NCBI GenBank assembly: GCA_005406025.1
Contig: BGZK01001270.1
Location: 62,001 to 126,000 of the forward strand
Direction of reading: 5' to 3'
DNA: 64,000 nucleotides
Origin: Eumeta japonica
Lineage: Eukaryota > Arthropoda > Insecta > Lepidoptera > Psychidae
The position numbers and the translations under genes are program-made. The notes beneath the pieces were generated by a model. The model ran no database searches. It was given only the letters and a program-made list of their open reading frames with translations, and had not been told where the DNA came from. Position 1 is the first letter of the stretch. Every line of letters begins with the position of its first letter. Below are positions 22,757 to 32,221 of the stretch, one piece after another.

Positions 22757-23680
22757 TCAATCGCTCATCCAAACATGATCTTTATAATTTTGTGCAATAA
22801 TTGGGAAAACCTTTTCAATCAGTTCTGTCTTAGATTTCATAAAGTGACAGAGATTGGTAGGGAACGTAATGTATCCAGACGATGAGTCAACAGGTATTTT
22901 TCCATAACCAATATCGAGCAATTGCTTTGAAAAAGTTTCTCCACATTGGTCATTCCGCAGTTCGACTCGCATGTTCATACTTAATTTGAACGTTTTAACA
23001 TATTTCCATAAAATGGATGACTTTAAGCATGCATTAAGTTCGTCGGCTGGCGTTGATCGTGGTATTACTGGTAATGTTTGTCGAAAATCACCTGCCAATA
23101 ATAACATTGCACTACCAAACCGGTTTTGGTTCTTTCGAAAATCATGCAAGGTGCGGTCTAATGCTTCTAAAGATTTTTTGTGTGCCATTGTGTACTCATC
23201 CCAAATTATTAATCTGCATTGCTGCAACACTTTGGCCATTTCTGAATTTCTCGAAAGGTTGCAGGTTGGAGTGTCCTTTATTTGCATGTTTAAGGGCAAC
23301 TTGAGTGCGGAATGAGCTATCCGACCGCCTTCCAACAACGTGGTTGCAATACCTGACGAAGCAAGTGCAAGTGCAATACCATTTTGGGATCTAATCGTTG
23401 CCAAAATCAGTGATATCAAAAATGTTTTTCCAGTCCTACAGGGAGCATCTAAGAAAAAAAATCCACCTGTTCCATCGTTCACTACTTTCATAAGAGTATC
23501 GTAGGCATATTTTTGTTGCTCATTTAAAAGAGGAACGTTTCTTAGAACGGTTTCTTTTAATGCCTCGGAATCATATTGAGTTTCGCGTCTCAATTCTACA
23601 TTAAATACCTCATGCATTGAGGAATTGGGCGTTGTCATTCCTAATTGTATTAATCCTTTGTTTGTAAACATCAAGCACAT
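22757..23680 (-). pseudogene. Helitron helicase, N-terminal half (PIF1-type)
   Basis: This open stretch of 307 codons carries the first helicase motifs. Residues 50-60 'PLLNEQQKYAYD' form the Q-like motif. Residues 77-87 'LDAPCRTGKTF' are Walker A, where the family has DAPGGTGKTF; the two glycines are Cys81 and Arg82. Residues 157-168 'LIIWDEYTMAHK' are Walker B with D161-E162 intact. Residues 196-204 'AGDFRQTLP' are motif III. In the parent transposon the domain unwinds the displaced strand during rolling-circle transfer. The damaged Walker A makes ATP binding doubtful even where the frame is open. It follows the Rep part in the same orientation. Confidence 0.9.
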
Positions 23681-23764
23681 GTCTTCAATTCAAATTAATG
23701 CTTCATTGTGAATTTCTTCGTTAATTTGCAAATCTGAATTCAATGTTCTAAGTCGTTTCTCATG

Positions 23765-24163
23765 TTATATGTCTTCAGCCATATGAACTTTGTATTTGTT
23801 CCATAAATCAAACGGTGTAGATGGAAAGCATGTAGACAAAATTATTAAAAACAATGTTCGTATTTGTTTAGCATTTGACGAAATCACAGCATCTTCAAGA
23901 GTGTGATCCCAATGAGCGTCATTCTCTAGCAATCTCAAACGTTGACAGGCTTCTCTGTATGTGCCGCACAATACACCATCAGCAGTTCGCAGATGTTGGA
24001 ATGATGTTGGGCCACGAACATTGACTAATAGTAAACGCAAATAAAAACACTCGTCTTAGCTGGGATGGACTATGTAAATACGTCCCAATGCATCGGTGGA
24101 AAACACATGTGAATAATCTGGCTGGCCTTGTTTGCGCCGTTGAAATTTCTTTGACGATTGATT
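23765..24163 (-). pseudogene. Helitron linker between Rep and helicase
   Basis: The Rep frame continues past a TGA stop (tryptophan in relatives) with 'KKFQRRKQGQPDYSHVFSTD' and 'ALGRIYIVHPS'. Another stop follows, then 'DECFYLRLLLVNVRGPTSFQ' and 'LLENDAHWDHTLEDA'. This is the conserved spacer between the nuclease and helicase domains. Apart from the two stops the reading frame is kept, pointing to modest age. Confidence 0.8.
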
Positions 24164-25484
24164 TCAGGTATAATATTTAGGCATTTCAGAATACAACAGT
24201 GTTCTGCCAAAGTCATCATTCTGGCACATTTCAAAGAAGCTGGTCAATGTTGTTGATGGTGGCCTGTCAACTCGTTGCAATACATTTTCCGTTGTAAAGT
24301 ACACCCTTTGACCATTTTCCAGATGTACGGCCAAGCGAACAACAGTGGGGTGTCTCTCATATATAGGAAACGAAAAAACAAGCCACATCGCCTCATTGCT
24401 ACTAACATAGCGGCCCATTTGAAAATGAGTGATCTCATCGTTATAATTTTCAGCAGCAACTCCGAACACAGCCATGTCACTACCTTTATTTACATACTTG
24501 CAGATATATTTTATAGACTTTACGGAATGGCAAAATTCCACATTTATGTGTGCTTTATATGTCTTGGAGAGTAAAGGCGAAAATGGAAAAACCCAACGAT
24601 TATCAACTTCAATATCCTGCTGATTCACTTTGACTGTTGTTGACCTCCCATTGTTATCAGTGCTTCGTCGGCGGTAAAGTGGATAACCATCGTTTCCACT
24701 AATAGTTTCCGATACTAATTGTCTTGGAAAGCGCTTTAAACATTTTCCGTCAACCATACATCGAGAACTGGGATTTAATATTCCACAGGGACCATGGATC
24801 ATATTTTTTGTAACAATCTCATATAACAATGGATCTTCATCATTATCAGGAATTTCGGCAGATATCACATCATCAATTTCATTTGATTTTATTGTCTCTA
24901 CTAACCAAATAAGGATGTGGGCATGGGGTAATCCGCGTTTCTGCCACTCTACTGAATACATCCAACAGCGCGTTTCCCCGAACACATGCTGTTTAACAAT
25001 GAAATCCATGAGTGATTTTAATTTTCTTTTGAATACCCTTGCTGTGATGTCGTGTCTATCAATGGGTGATTGGCCAATAAATAATTCTTGCCGAATTTCT
25101 GTCCACTGTGGATTGCATGTGAATGTTATAAGCAAATCTGGTGTCCCATAATGACATATATATGACATAGCATCCTGAGCATATTCATGCATATGTCGTG
25201 GACTTCTGACGTATGTTGCTGGGAGAATAGTTGTTCTGCCAACATTATGGGCATTTCCATCAGCATTGATGGCATCCCGAAGATGTATGTATTCCTCAGA
25301 ACGGAGTTTTGCCTGGTTCAACCTGATAAACGTTAATCGCTCAGTTTCTACTTTTACATACATATCGACAGCATATTGGTGAAAGAGACGCCGACATTTT
25401 AAGATGTGATTGACCTCATTTCTCCAACCATCAGTCTGTATCAATAATAATTCATTGAACTAACTTTTTTGTTAGTTTCAGAAT
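24164..25484 (-). pseudogene. Helitron Rep domain (HUH nuclease) exon
   Basis: This part encodes the replication initiator nuclease that cuts and joins the transposon ends. In the 426-codon open stretch (25444-24164), residues 107-114 'TFTCNPQW' are the first Rep motif. Residues 171-180 'GLPHAHILIW' hold the metal-binding histidines H174 and H176. Residues 313-321 'YICKYVNKG' hold the two catalytic tyrosines Y313 and Y317 with their lysines. All key residues are intact. Upstream, 'NKKVSSMNYY' and, after a stop, 'YRLM' belong to the same protein but are joined by a frameshift near 25435. The acceptor of a candidate 82-bp intron precedes this exon at 25485. It ends in a premature TGA after 'SEMPKYYT'. 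Confidence 0.9.
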
Positions 25485-25566
25485 CTAAAAACATTTTTTT
25501 TGTGTTAAAATTATATAAATTACTTAAGGCTGTGATAAACATTAAAAACGTAAAATGTTTATGTAC
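25485..25566 (-). other. Candidate intron 2 of the Helitron gene (82 bp)
   Basis: On the minus strand the coding sequence '..INPVTG' is followed by GTACATAAAC. An AT-rich spacer then ends in a pyrimidine-rich TTTTTAG before the frame resumes at 'DSETNKKVSS'. In relatives the protein runs directly from INPVTG into TNKKVS, so this segment behaves as an intron. It could instead be a small insertion. Confidence 0.5.
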
Positions 25567-26062
25567 CTGTTACTGGATTTATCATCTTCATTAAAAAATA
25601 ATACCCATCTTCACCTTGCCAAAATAAGATAGGATATTGTAAAGCATCATTTGATCGATGTGTTTCGGACACACGCTGCAGTTGATTGTTACGCCGGTGT
25701 AAAACAATATCTCGGTTTTCTACATTTTCACCCACAATGACAATAGCGACTTCATCGATTGTTGGGGCATTAAAACGTCGTATGTGTTGTCCTGTAGGCG
25801 TCTTATCGGCTTTGATAACAATTTTGTGGTTATCAGATGGCATGTGATCTAATACGGTCTTGAATAATGCAACTAATCCGTTGTGTTGATGGAAAAATAA
25901 TTGGAGCTGTTCCACAACTGGTCTTTTCAAAGAATTGTTGTGTGCACAACGCTGATCGACTTGTCTTGCTGAATCGCCCATGAAATAAATTTGCAAAAAT
26001 TTATAGTCACTATCCGGCACTGGCAATAAGGAACCTGTTCGATGATATATTTGTCCTTGAAT
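25567..26062 (-). pseudogene. Helitron protein, middle exon upstream of Rep
   Basis: An uninterrupted stretch encodes the conserved region N-terminal to the Rep nuclease: 'IQGQIYHRTGSLLPVPD', 'FLQIYFMGD', 'TVLDHMPSDNHKIVIKADKT', 'RFNAPTIDEVAIVIVGE', 'YPILFWQGEDGYYF', ending 'INPVTG'. The role of this region is not firmly known, but it is a regular part of Helitron Rep-helicase proteins. Splice-like borders lie on both sides (acceptor TTTGCAG at 26063, donor GTACAT at 25566), and joining across both gives the expected continuous protein. Confidence 0.85.
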
Positions 26063-26324
26063 CTGCAAAGGTAAACATTCCTGTATTACATATACATATT
26101 GTAAAGTGAATTGTATTGTAAAGTGAATTGTTCAAACCACCAAGTGACTCTCAAAATACTTTGTCAGCACTACCATTTCCCCCATCAACTTTTTTAACAC
26201 AATTACTTCTGGCTACTTAAAGCAATTCACAGAGCTGCAAATGTACTTTAAGCCATTTCAAATGATACACCATTACAGTTGAAAACTGTCAACAATAGTG
26301 GTAAAAGTTTTTCAATACACTTAC
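26063..26324 (-). other. Candidate intron 1 of the Helitron gene (262 bp)
   Basis: A strong donor (AAG followed by GTAAGTGT) at 26324 and an acceptor (CCTTTGCAG) at 26063 bracket AT-rich sequence. The coding side reads 'NFMPTFK' in one upstream frame before the donor and 'IQGQIYHR' after the acceptor; in related Helitron proteins these are adjacent. The spacer contains a direct duplication of ATTGTAAAGTGA-like sequence near 26097-26128. Confidence 0.65.
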
Positions 26325-26815
26325 CTTAAAAGTTGGCATAAAATTTTCTTGAATAACTTTTGTAGCGCCAAATGATTTCATTTGAAAGCAATTATTATAT
26401 TGCTGGATATGAGTTAAGAAATGTCTGGAATCTGGCCCATTTCAGGAAACCAAGGAATGTAATGGCTCTGGTGGCGGTACCGACGGCATCAGTTTGACTT
26501 GACCGTTCGAGCAACACAATCCAGGGCTTCATTTTTAAACTTAAATGCTTTGCAATATTGACAAACAACGTTCATTGGTCCAATAGCAACGATATGCAGT
26601 GTACTGTAGTCAATTTCTTTGTTATAATTAAATGCAGCTCTATGGGGGTTAAACGCAACACTTCTATTTTGTTGGTTCCAGTTCCATCGATTCCGTTCAA
26701 CTTCATTCCGCGTTTCACGTTGCTCATCAGTTTGACTTGCTCTTGTATTTCTTTGATTTGCAGCATTACGGGTTCTGCGACTTAAGTTTGTACGTCTACA
26801 ATCTTGCCGGAATTT
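26325..26815 (-). pseudogene. Helitron protein, N-terminal region
   Basis: Translation on the minus strand gives an arginine-rich stretch 'RNAANQRNTRASQTDEQRET', then 'QQNRSVAFNPHRAAFNYNKE' and 'GPMNVVCQYCKAFKFKNE', which has the CxxC of the Helitron N-terminal zinc-finger-like region. Frameshifts follow, after which the translation resumes with 'HFLTHIQQYNN'-like sequence in other frames. A possible acceptor (TATTTTCAG) near 26835 suggests another exon border upstream, but no start codon could be assigned. Confidence 0.7.
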
Positions 26816-26829
26816 TTAGAAACAAAAAT

Positions 26830-27300
26830 TCAACTGAAAATAAAAAAAATACTATAGTACCTATTCTTTTGTAAAAGTATCAAAATGGTCTATCAAAACT
26901 TTTCAACACTATATTAATTTAATTAACCTTGTAGAACAAACACTTCAGAAAAAACACACAGTACAAATTGTCCTGTAGAAACCAATGTGAAAAGTACACT
27001 AAGAAATGGTAAATGAATTATGTAGGTATTTTGTTATTATAATTCCGACCACAGACCAACTCCGACCGATATATTTGCAAAGAGCATGTAAACTACGTTT
27101 CTTTGTTTTAATGGCAACTACGTGAATATTACTGACAGTGACACATTATTTTATTAAAAATGTGAAATGTTCTAGTTTCCTGTGCAACTTTCGTAATTTT
27201 TTCTTACATAATAACCTTCTCCTAATAATAACAAATACAACAAAAAAAGAATTAGTGAAATCGGTCCAGCCATTCACGCGTGATGCCGTGACCAAGGGAA
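26830..27300 (-). other. Helitron 5' leader
   Basis: Between the TC terminus and the first recognisable coding sequence lies AT-rich leader DNA. The terminal part includes CGGCATCACGCGTGAATGGC followed by TGGACCGATTTC on the minus strand, which is typical Helitron 5' sequence. Nothing else can be assigned. Confidence 0.55.
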
Positions 27301-27327
27301 AAAGGGATTCATTTTTATATATATAGA

Positions 27328-28212
27328 TATATTTTTGAAGTGGTTCAACATTTGTATAAATATTATCAAGACATGTTTTAGGGACAGACGTGATTCTTGC
27401 AGGCTCCAAAAAAAAAGGTTTGACAGATTGTAATACCTAAAGAACTATAGAATTCTGCCGCTGTGATTGGTGACATCTAATAAGTTTACATTAAAGTTTT
27501 CACATATTTCAATGCATTTAATTTTATCACTTATCTTACACAAGGCCCGATTCGATATAATCGATTCAAAAAATTCATAAAAGGAAGGAGGGTATACGTT
27601 CATCACAATAAGCAGCTCGAGTTCCACACAGGCTATCTCCACAACCCGCTCCGCAGAAAGGCCCACAATATCAGTTTTTTTCCTTTAATTTTAGATTATT
27701 ACGTATAACAATTAAGGAACCGCTAGGTGATGAATTTTCTTTGCTGAAGGAGCTTGCAACCTGGCGATTAGGAAAACCAAAAAGACGCTGACCGTTCCTG
27801 AGGTAATGTTCCATAATAAATAGTATATCAACATTGGAACAGTGGCGGATTTATATTTTTATGAGTGTAGGCCACTTTATATCCGCCGCCCCATGTACTT
27901 TTCTAAAATAATAATTTGCCGAAATGTGCCGTCCCTAGGACGCTGCCGCCCCTAGGCCGCGGCCTACACGGCCTATTGACAAATCCAGGACTGCATTGGA
28001 ACTGTCCATGAACAGCTCCATGAACCAGCTTCTTATTTTTGTTGCCTAGAATATTCTGAAGACAATTATTTAAAATATTATTATTTCTAATTATTATATT
28101 AGGGCGAAATTGACGCAACAGTACTTTATTCGATAATATACTAGAGCTACTCTCAGTCTTCTTAACAACCAATGTATTGAAATTTATGTGGAAGGAATCT
28201 GCGAATTCTCTT
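27328..28212 (-). pseudogene. LINE ORF2 first part: N-terminus and endonuclease domain
   Basis: On the minus strand the frame gives 'VVKKTESSSSILSNKVLLRQ' near the ORF2 start. After the embedded MITE it gives 'MDSSNVDILFIMEHYLRNGQ', 'RLFGFPNRQVASSFSKENSS' and 'GSLIVIRNN', hallmarks of the apurinic-type endonuclease of CR1/Jockey LINEs. 'RVVEIACVELELLIV', 'ENFNVNLLDVTNHSG' (GDFNVNLL in relatives) and 'TSVPKTCLDNIYTNVEP' follow. The catalytic SDH block is missing here because the Helitron inserted just before it; it is found at 21946-21960. Frameshifts near 27440 and 27670 add damage. Confidence 0.75.
27832..28001. mobile_element. hAT-type MITE with perfect 8-bp target duplication
   Basis: The element proper is 27840-27993 (154 bp). 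Its ends are CAGTGGCGGATTTAT and, on the other strand, CAGTCCTGGATTTGT, imperfect terminal inverted repeats starting CAGT as in hAT elements. CATTGGAA occurs immediately before (27832-27839) and immediately after (27994-28001), a perfect 8-bp duplication. Removing the element and one duplicate restores the LINE reading frame ('MDSSN' into 'VDILF'). It has no coding capacity and would have been mobilised by a hAT transposase in trans. The GC-rich middle (CCGCCCCTAGGCCGCGGCC) could fold. Confidence 0.9.
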
Positions 28213-29446
28213 TTACCGAAAAAAACCCTGTTTATTTTGAATTACTAAGTTAGGGTCTCTCTGTCGAAGCAGCCCGTTTAAATCCTTAGAGCTCCGCACT
28301 CCACCAGAGCCTCCAGATCCAATCGAGCCGCAGTCACTCTTGTAACTAGACTTTGTTCTATTTAATAATATAGCGGAATCAATATTATAGGCTAACAACT
28401 TGGCCAAATGTCGTTCGAAATATTTGGATAGGAACATCCTATCTTTAGTCAGAATAAAATTAGATTTAAATATAATCTTATCAAAAAAATATATATATTA
28501 GCATGACTATGATGCTGTGTCATATTGTACATTAATGTATTTATGTTATAAATATCTTTAGTTTGCTTTTCAGACAAATGATTTGAATATGGAAAAGCGC
28601 ATAAAATTATGCGTAGATTGATTCGGTGAGACAATTCCAGGAAGCGGGAGAAAGAGGCAATGAATTCTTTTCGTCGCACACCAAAACTATTCGCCACCAA
28701 TATAATAATAATTGTGGTGTTCTCGCTATGTTTATAATATAAAATTTTATTTAAATGTTACTGTATGAGGCTTCAGGCATACAGTTATTCAATATCTGGT
28801 GGCCCACACAATTGCCTAACATGGGCCCCAATCCAATACCCCAGATCGTCCGAATAGATTACCGTTCTCCCTCGGCCCTCACCAGTCAGACCGGTATGGA
28901 ATGCAACAGTCCCCCGGGCAGCTGTAAAAGTTTTTTTATTTTCATATTTATTATTTAGTTCTGACCCATAAATGGGACCGATGCAGTCCATCCGATCACT
29001 CTATACAATGACACAGACCAGATCATTATGATACAATTTGATTCTGAATTGAAGTTGTACGATTCGAATTGTTCAGTTATTTTTTGTAAATTATTTTGAA
29101 AATGTTTTAAATGGTTCTGCAGATTCCGACACTCAGAATCCCTACGAGAAACTTCAATCTTGTATATTTTTATTTTATAAAGTAATCTTTTATTTTGTTT
29201 TTTAAATTAAATTTTTTATAGTTACAATTTGGTTGTTTCATAATTTTTTGTCTTCATCAAATAATTATTTATATTTATGTTGAAAAAAAAAAAATATATA
29301 TTTTTTGTCTTATTATAATTTAAATTTAAACAAAGATTCGGTGTGTCAGACTGTGCTGTATCATTCAGTATTGAATCGCACAAGTTAACAACTGTCTCGT
29401 TCACTTTATATATGACCATTTCGTGTTGCAATGTATCAGTTTGCAT
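28213..29446 (-). pseudogene. LINE ORF1 remnant (coiled coil, esterase-like region)
   Basis: From 29446 a decayed frame runs 'QTDTLQHEMVIYKVNETVVN', then 'SRRDSECRNLQNHLKHFQNN' and 'LQKITEQFESYNFNSES', which looks like a coiled coil. Next 'GRTVIYSDDLGYWIGAHVRQ' sits where relatives have an esterase-like serine motif. 'INLRIILCAFPYSNHLSEKQ' and 'YNINTLMYNMTQHHSHANI' then continue the same fold, as does 'LAKLLAYNIDSAILL'. CR1-group ORF1 proteins are known to combine coiled coils and esterase-like domains and to bind RNA. Frame changes and stops are frequent, so the boundaries are approximate. Confidence 0.55.
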
Positions 29447-29449
29447 TCT

Positions 29450-29760
29450 ATTGCTGTGTAATTCTGCTTAAAGTGATTGGATTTATTGTATACGAGAATT
29501 GCATATTAAAATTGTGCCTTGACGAAGAGGCCAATGAATAGCTGGGACCCGGGACTCTCTATAAGGCACCGCTACGACCTGGTATTCAAAACTCAGGTGG
29601 TGCTTGCGCGACAGGTACATGAATTGTGTGGCTATGTCCTCTCATACTTAACATATGCAATTTACATATGCAAGCGCATACACTCTATATAAAATGCAGC
29701 CATGTTGGTGCATCCGTCGTAGTGCAATTCAAAAAGCTCATTTTGTTAGCAACCGAATAT
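29450..29760 (+). other. Unassigned stretch with a TATA-like box
   Basis: Around 29688-29698 the sequence TATATAAAATG is followed within about 40 bases by GCATCCGTCGTAGTGCAATT. This resembles an insect core promoter, but no reading frame or transposon body follows that can be named. It is as likely to be chance in AT-rich DNA. Confidence 0.25.
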
Positions 29761-29764
29761 ACAA

Positions 29765-31725
29765 GTTAAATCTCTACCCTCTTAATCATTCCTGCACTGC
29801 ATGAAACGTAGTCCTGAAGCTTGTTGAAGAAATAGCTAGCATACCAGCGGTATACATATCGCTGTAACAAATTTTGATACGATTAGTTAGTTGTATCTTT
29901 ATATTAAAACTATTTTATGGAAGCGCTAGATTGTATTTCTATGTTTTATAGAAATACTAAATTGCTTTTTTAAAATAAACAATTTAAGATAGAAATCATA
30001 AAAACTCATTGCTTTTGTAGTGTTTGATAGTGCGTCACTGTTGATTTCCAGGGCAGACAATCATATATAATCATCTTCATTTGAGTACAAGTGCTTTTGG
30101 GTTTAAAATTACCTCGAACAATTAAACAGTATAATGACTGAATATTCTAGTAAAAAACCTGTTAAAAGTAAGTACATTACGGTGCTCAAGAACTCACGGT
30201 AGCAGAGCTAAATTAAATATTTATTTATCAGTTCAGCCGAACAAAATGCTACCACGGCTCCATCCTGGACATCACCGTACTCATGTGCAGGTTTAAGTTT
30301 AGTGTTTTCTTATTACAACAGTTATTTGTGGAATTTTTTTGTAATAACAATGTATTTCAGAAAATTAGAAAAAAAATTCAAGCAACTATTCAATTCAAAC
30401 AGGAATATATTCTTGTTTCTGGCTTTTCAGTGCTTTTTTTTGTAGTGGACTTTTTGTTCCATTATTATTTATCTTTAGAAGTCGAGTTAGACAATTCAGA
30501 AATCATGAAATTTTATAAATTCGATATATCTCAAACAAAGAAAAAGTTTTTTCGTTCAGCTAGCTTATATTTTATTAGATATAGCCGTGGCTGTGTTCTC
30601 ATATGGATACAGGAGTGCAGTGTAAGTCTTCTTTTGACAATATGGCTTCTAGACCCGTTCTCATTATGTCTTTGCTGCAGTTATTTAATAAGTTCAACAG
30701 TTTTTTTGTAAAAGCAAGCAACTGTAAAATAGTCGTTATTATCTATAATATCAATTATCATTAATTTTTGTGCGCACACCCACTGTCGTGGATATAAAAT
30801 GAATTAATTTTTTTCATCTTTATACATATCCGGTTTTAGCATCAGAATTCAATGGTGATCCTGATGTCACGTTCCCCCTCTATGTTACTATTCCGGTCTC
30901 ATCGGACACATGCACATACACGAAGTCTGTACTAAATTTGTAATTTTCTTCAAAAAATTAATCTGTTAGTTTCTGTCATGCACAAAATACAGTATGCATC
31001 TTAAAAATTTGCTGTGAACATAATTTAATCCATGTCTCTTCGATTTTCAATCTATTTTCTTAGATATTTCACAATTGATCTATTAGTGAATGACATGAAG
31101 AATATTTGTCACGAGTGGAATACAGCTAATAGTGAAAGTAAAAGTTAGACAAAGAAATATAAGTGTCGTGTTACATGTGAAAATAATTATGAGAGCGTGT
31201 AACTTTAACCGCAATTGAGGTAAGCCTTTTATGTTTGGAATTGAGTTAGATATAATTACTAAACTGAAAATGAATAAGGTACGTTAGAATTTTAAATCAG
31301 AGTTTAGGATGTCAGGTAAAGAGAGATCGCCCTATATATAAAAAAAGGAAATAATTCATTACGTCAGTAAGGGCAAATCCGCGAAACACATGGTAATAAT
31401 TTCTTCTAAGTTGATTTGCATCCAGGGTATAGAGTGATCAGTGGACAGAAAAAAAATGTAGCTTTTCTTATTTATCATTCAAATTAAAAGGAGTCAAGCT
31501 TTTTAAATGTTTCTGGGTAGTTGATAAATTAAAATTCAAATTGCAAATGTGGAAATTGCCTAAACGGGCAATAGATTTTACTGAACGTGAGTTCCGTTCA
31601 AAAAAAATTGAATTACAAGTCGTGCTTGAAGAAGTTTTACTTCAAACAATCATTTAAAACGTAGGTGATTTAACGATTAGTAGTCACGATTCAATATGAA
31701 GAAGAGTCGGTATTTATCCGAGTAC
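29765..31725. other. AT-rich stretch, no confident gene
   Basis: A 142-codon frame from ATG at 30283 to 30711 encodes a phenylalanine-, leucine- and serine-rich hydrophobic sequence with no recognisable domain, as expected by chance in T-rich DNA. Just upstream, ATGACTGAATATTC opens a short frame ending at GTAAGTAC (30166-30173), and CAG/GTTTAAGT borders occur at 30229-30291. These are weak exon-like signals without protein similarity. Confidence 0.35.
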
Positions 31726-31729
31726 TTGC

Positions 31730-32095
31730 TGCGTCCTATTGCGCGTGTGCGTGTCTTCGGCTTGCGCTTAAGAGTGCGCACGCAATTTTATTGCAGGTGA
31801 AGTCGCGAAAGCAACTAGTAATACGTAAAACAGCTCGAACCTATCGAGCACAATACGAGTCCAACTTCGGTAAGTTGTGGAAGATTCGGGCCGCGCCGGG
31901 CGTAAAATAACACCTGGATCCCGAGAGGCGTCACGAGCTTCAGCAACAAAAGGCTTTTTATTATAATACCATTAAATATTTATGCGTTCCAGTGTACAAT
32001 GGGCCGTAATAAATCGGCGCTATCTCCGCCGCGCTGTCAGATACGCGCTGCGCCGCGCGCGCCGCCCGACCTTTATTATTCGTGTTGTTGTAATT
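31730..32095. other. GC-rich island, candidate non-coding regulatory block
   Basis: GC content jumps relative to both flanks, with GTGCGCACGCAATTTTATTG, GGGCCGCGCCGGGCGTAAAA, GTAATAAATCGGCGC and a run of CGCGCGCCGCC, then TTTATTATTCGTGTTG. No coding or transposon similarity was found. Homeodomain-like words (TAATAAA, TTTATTA) lie between GC-rich segments. It ends about 125 bases before the foldback element. Confidence 0.4.
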
Positions 32096-32221
32096 ATTAC
32101 ATTCTTATGTGAATTTTAAATATTTATGAACTGTTGTTTGAATGGATTATTAAAATTACAAAAATTTTCAAGTAACGCTTCTTTTGGTGCAATACGTAAA
32201 TCTAATCGGAGTCTATAGAGT

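Larger units (their letters stand above)
21977..27327 (-). mobile_element. Complete Helitron, 5.35 kb, with Rep-helicase pseudogene
   Basis: Read on the minus strand, the element begins TCTATATATATAAAAATGAA at 27327, directly after an A. It ends GGGTCAGCTAG at 21977, directly before a T. These are the termini and A/T insertion site expected of a Helitron. A GC-rich hairpin-like segment (CGAAGTTCG core) precedes the CTAG. The interior encodes the Rep (HUH nuclease) and PIF1-type helicase of rolling-circle transposition, in order, broken by a few stops and indels. A second, mutated 3'-terminus-like sequence lies at 22068-22100. The copy was once autonomous and is now inactive. Few frame-breaking changes relative to the LINE it sits in suggest it is the younger element. 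Confidence 0.9.
19921..29446 (-). mobile_element. CR1-like LINE, nearly full length, split by a Helitron and a hAT MITE
   Basis: A single non-LTR retrotransposon can be followed on the minus strand. ORF1 lies at about 29446-28213, the endonuclease part of ORF2 at 28212-27328, and the rest of ORF2 at 21976-20177. Then come a 3' untranslated region with AATAAA and a tail of TTTGAA-type repeats ending at about 19921. The interruption from 27327 to 21977 is a complete Helitron, and 27840-27993 is a hAT-type MITE. Without them the LINE is about 4 kb, a normal length for the group. The 5' boundary is uncertain. Stops and substitutions in ORF1 and ORF2 show that the copy is dead. The CR1-type call rests on the RT sequence and the ATTTGAA tail, both familiar from lepidopteran LINEs. 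Confidence 0.75.

Noticed and set aside
29688..29698. TATATAAAATG as a promoter
   Set aside because: Kept only as a low-confidence note: AT-rich DNA yields such words often, and no transcript-like feature follows.
30283..30711. 142-codon open frame with ATG start
   Set aside because: Phenylalanine- and leucine-rich translation of T-rich DNA with no domain, no repeat in the window and no codon pattern unlike chance. Not called as a gene.
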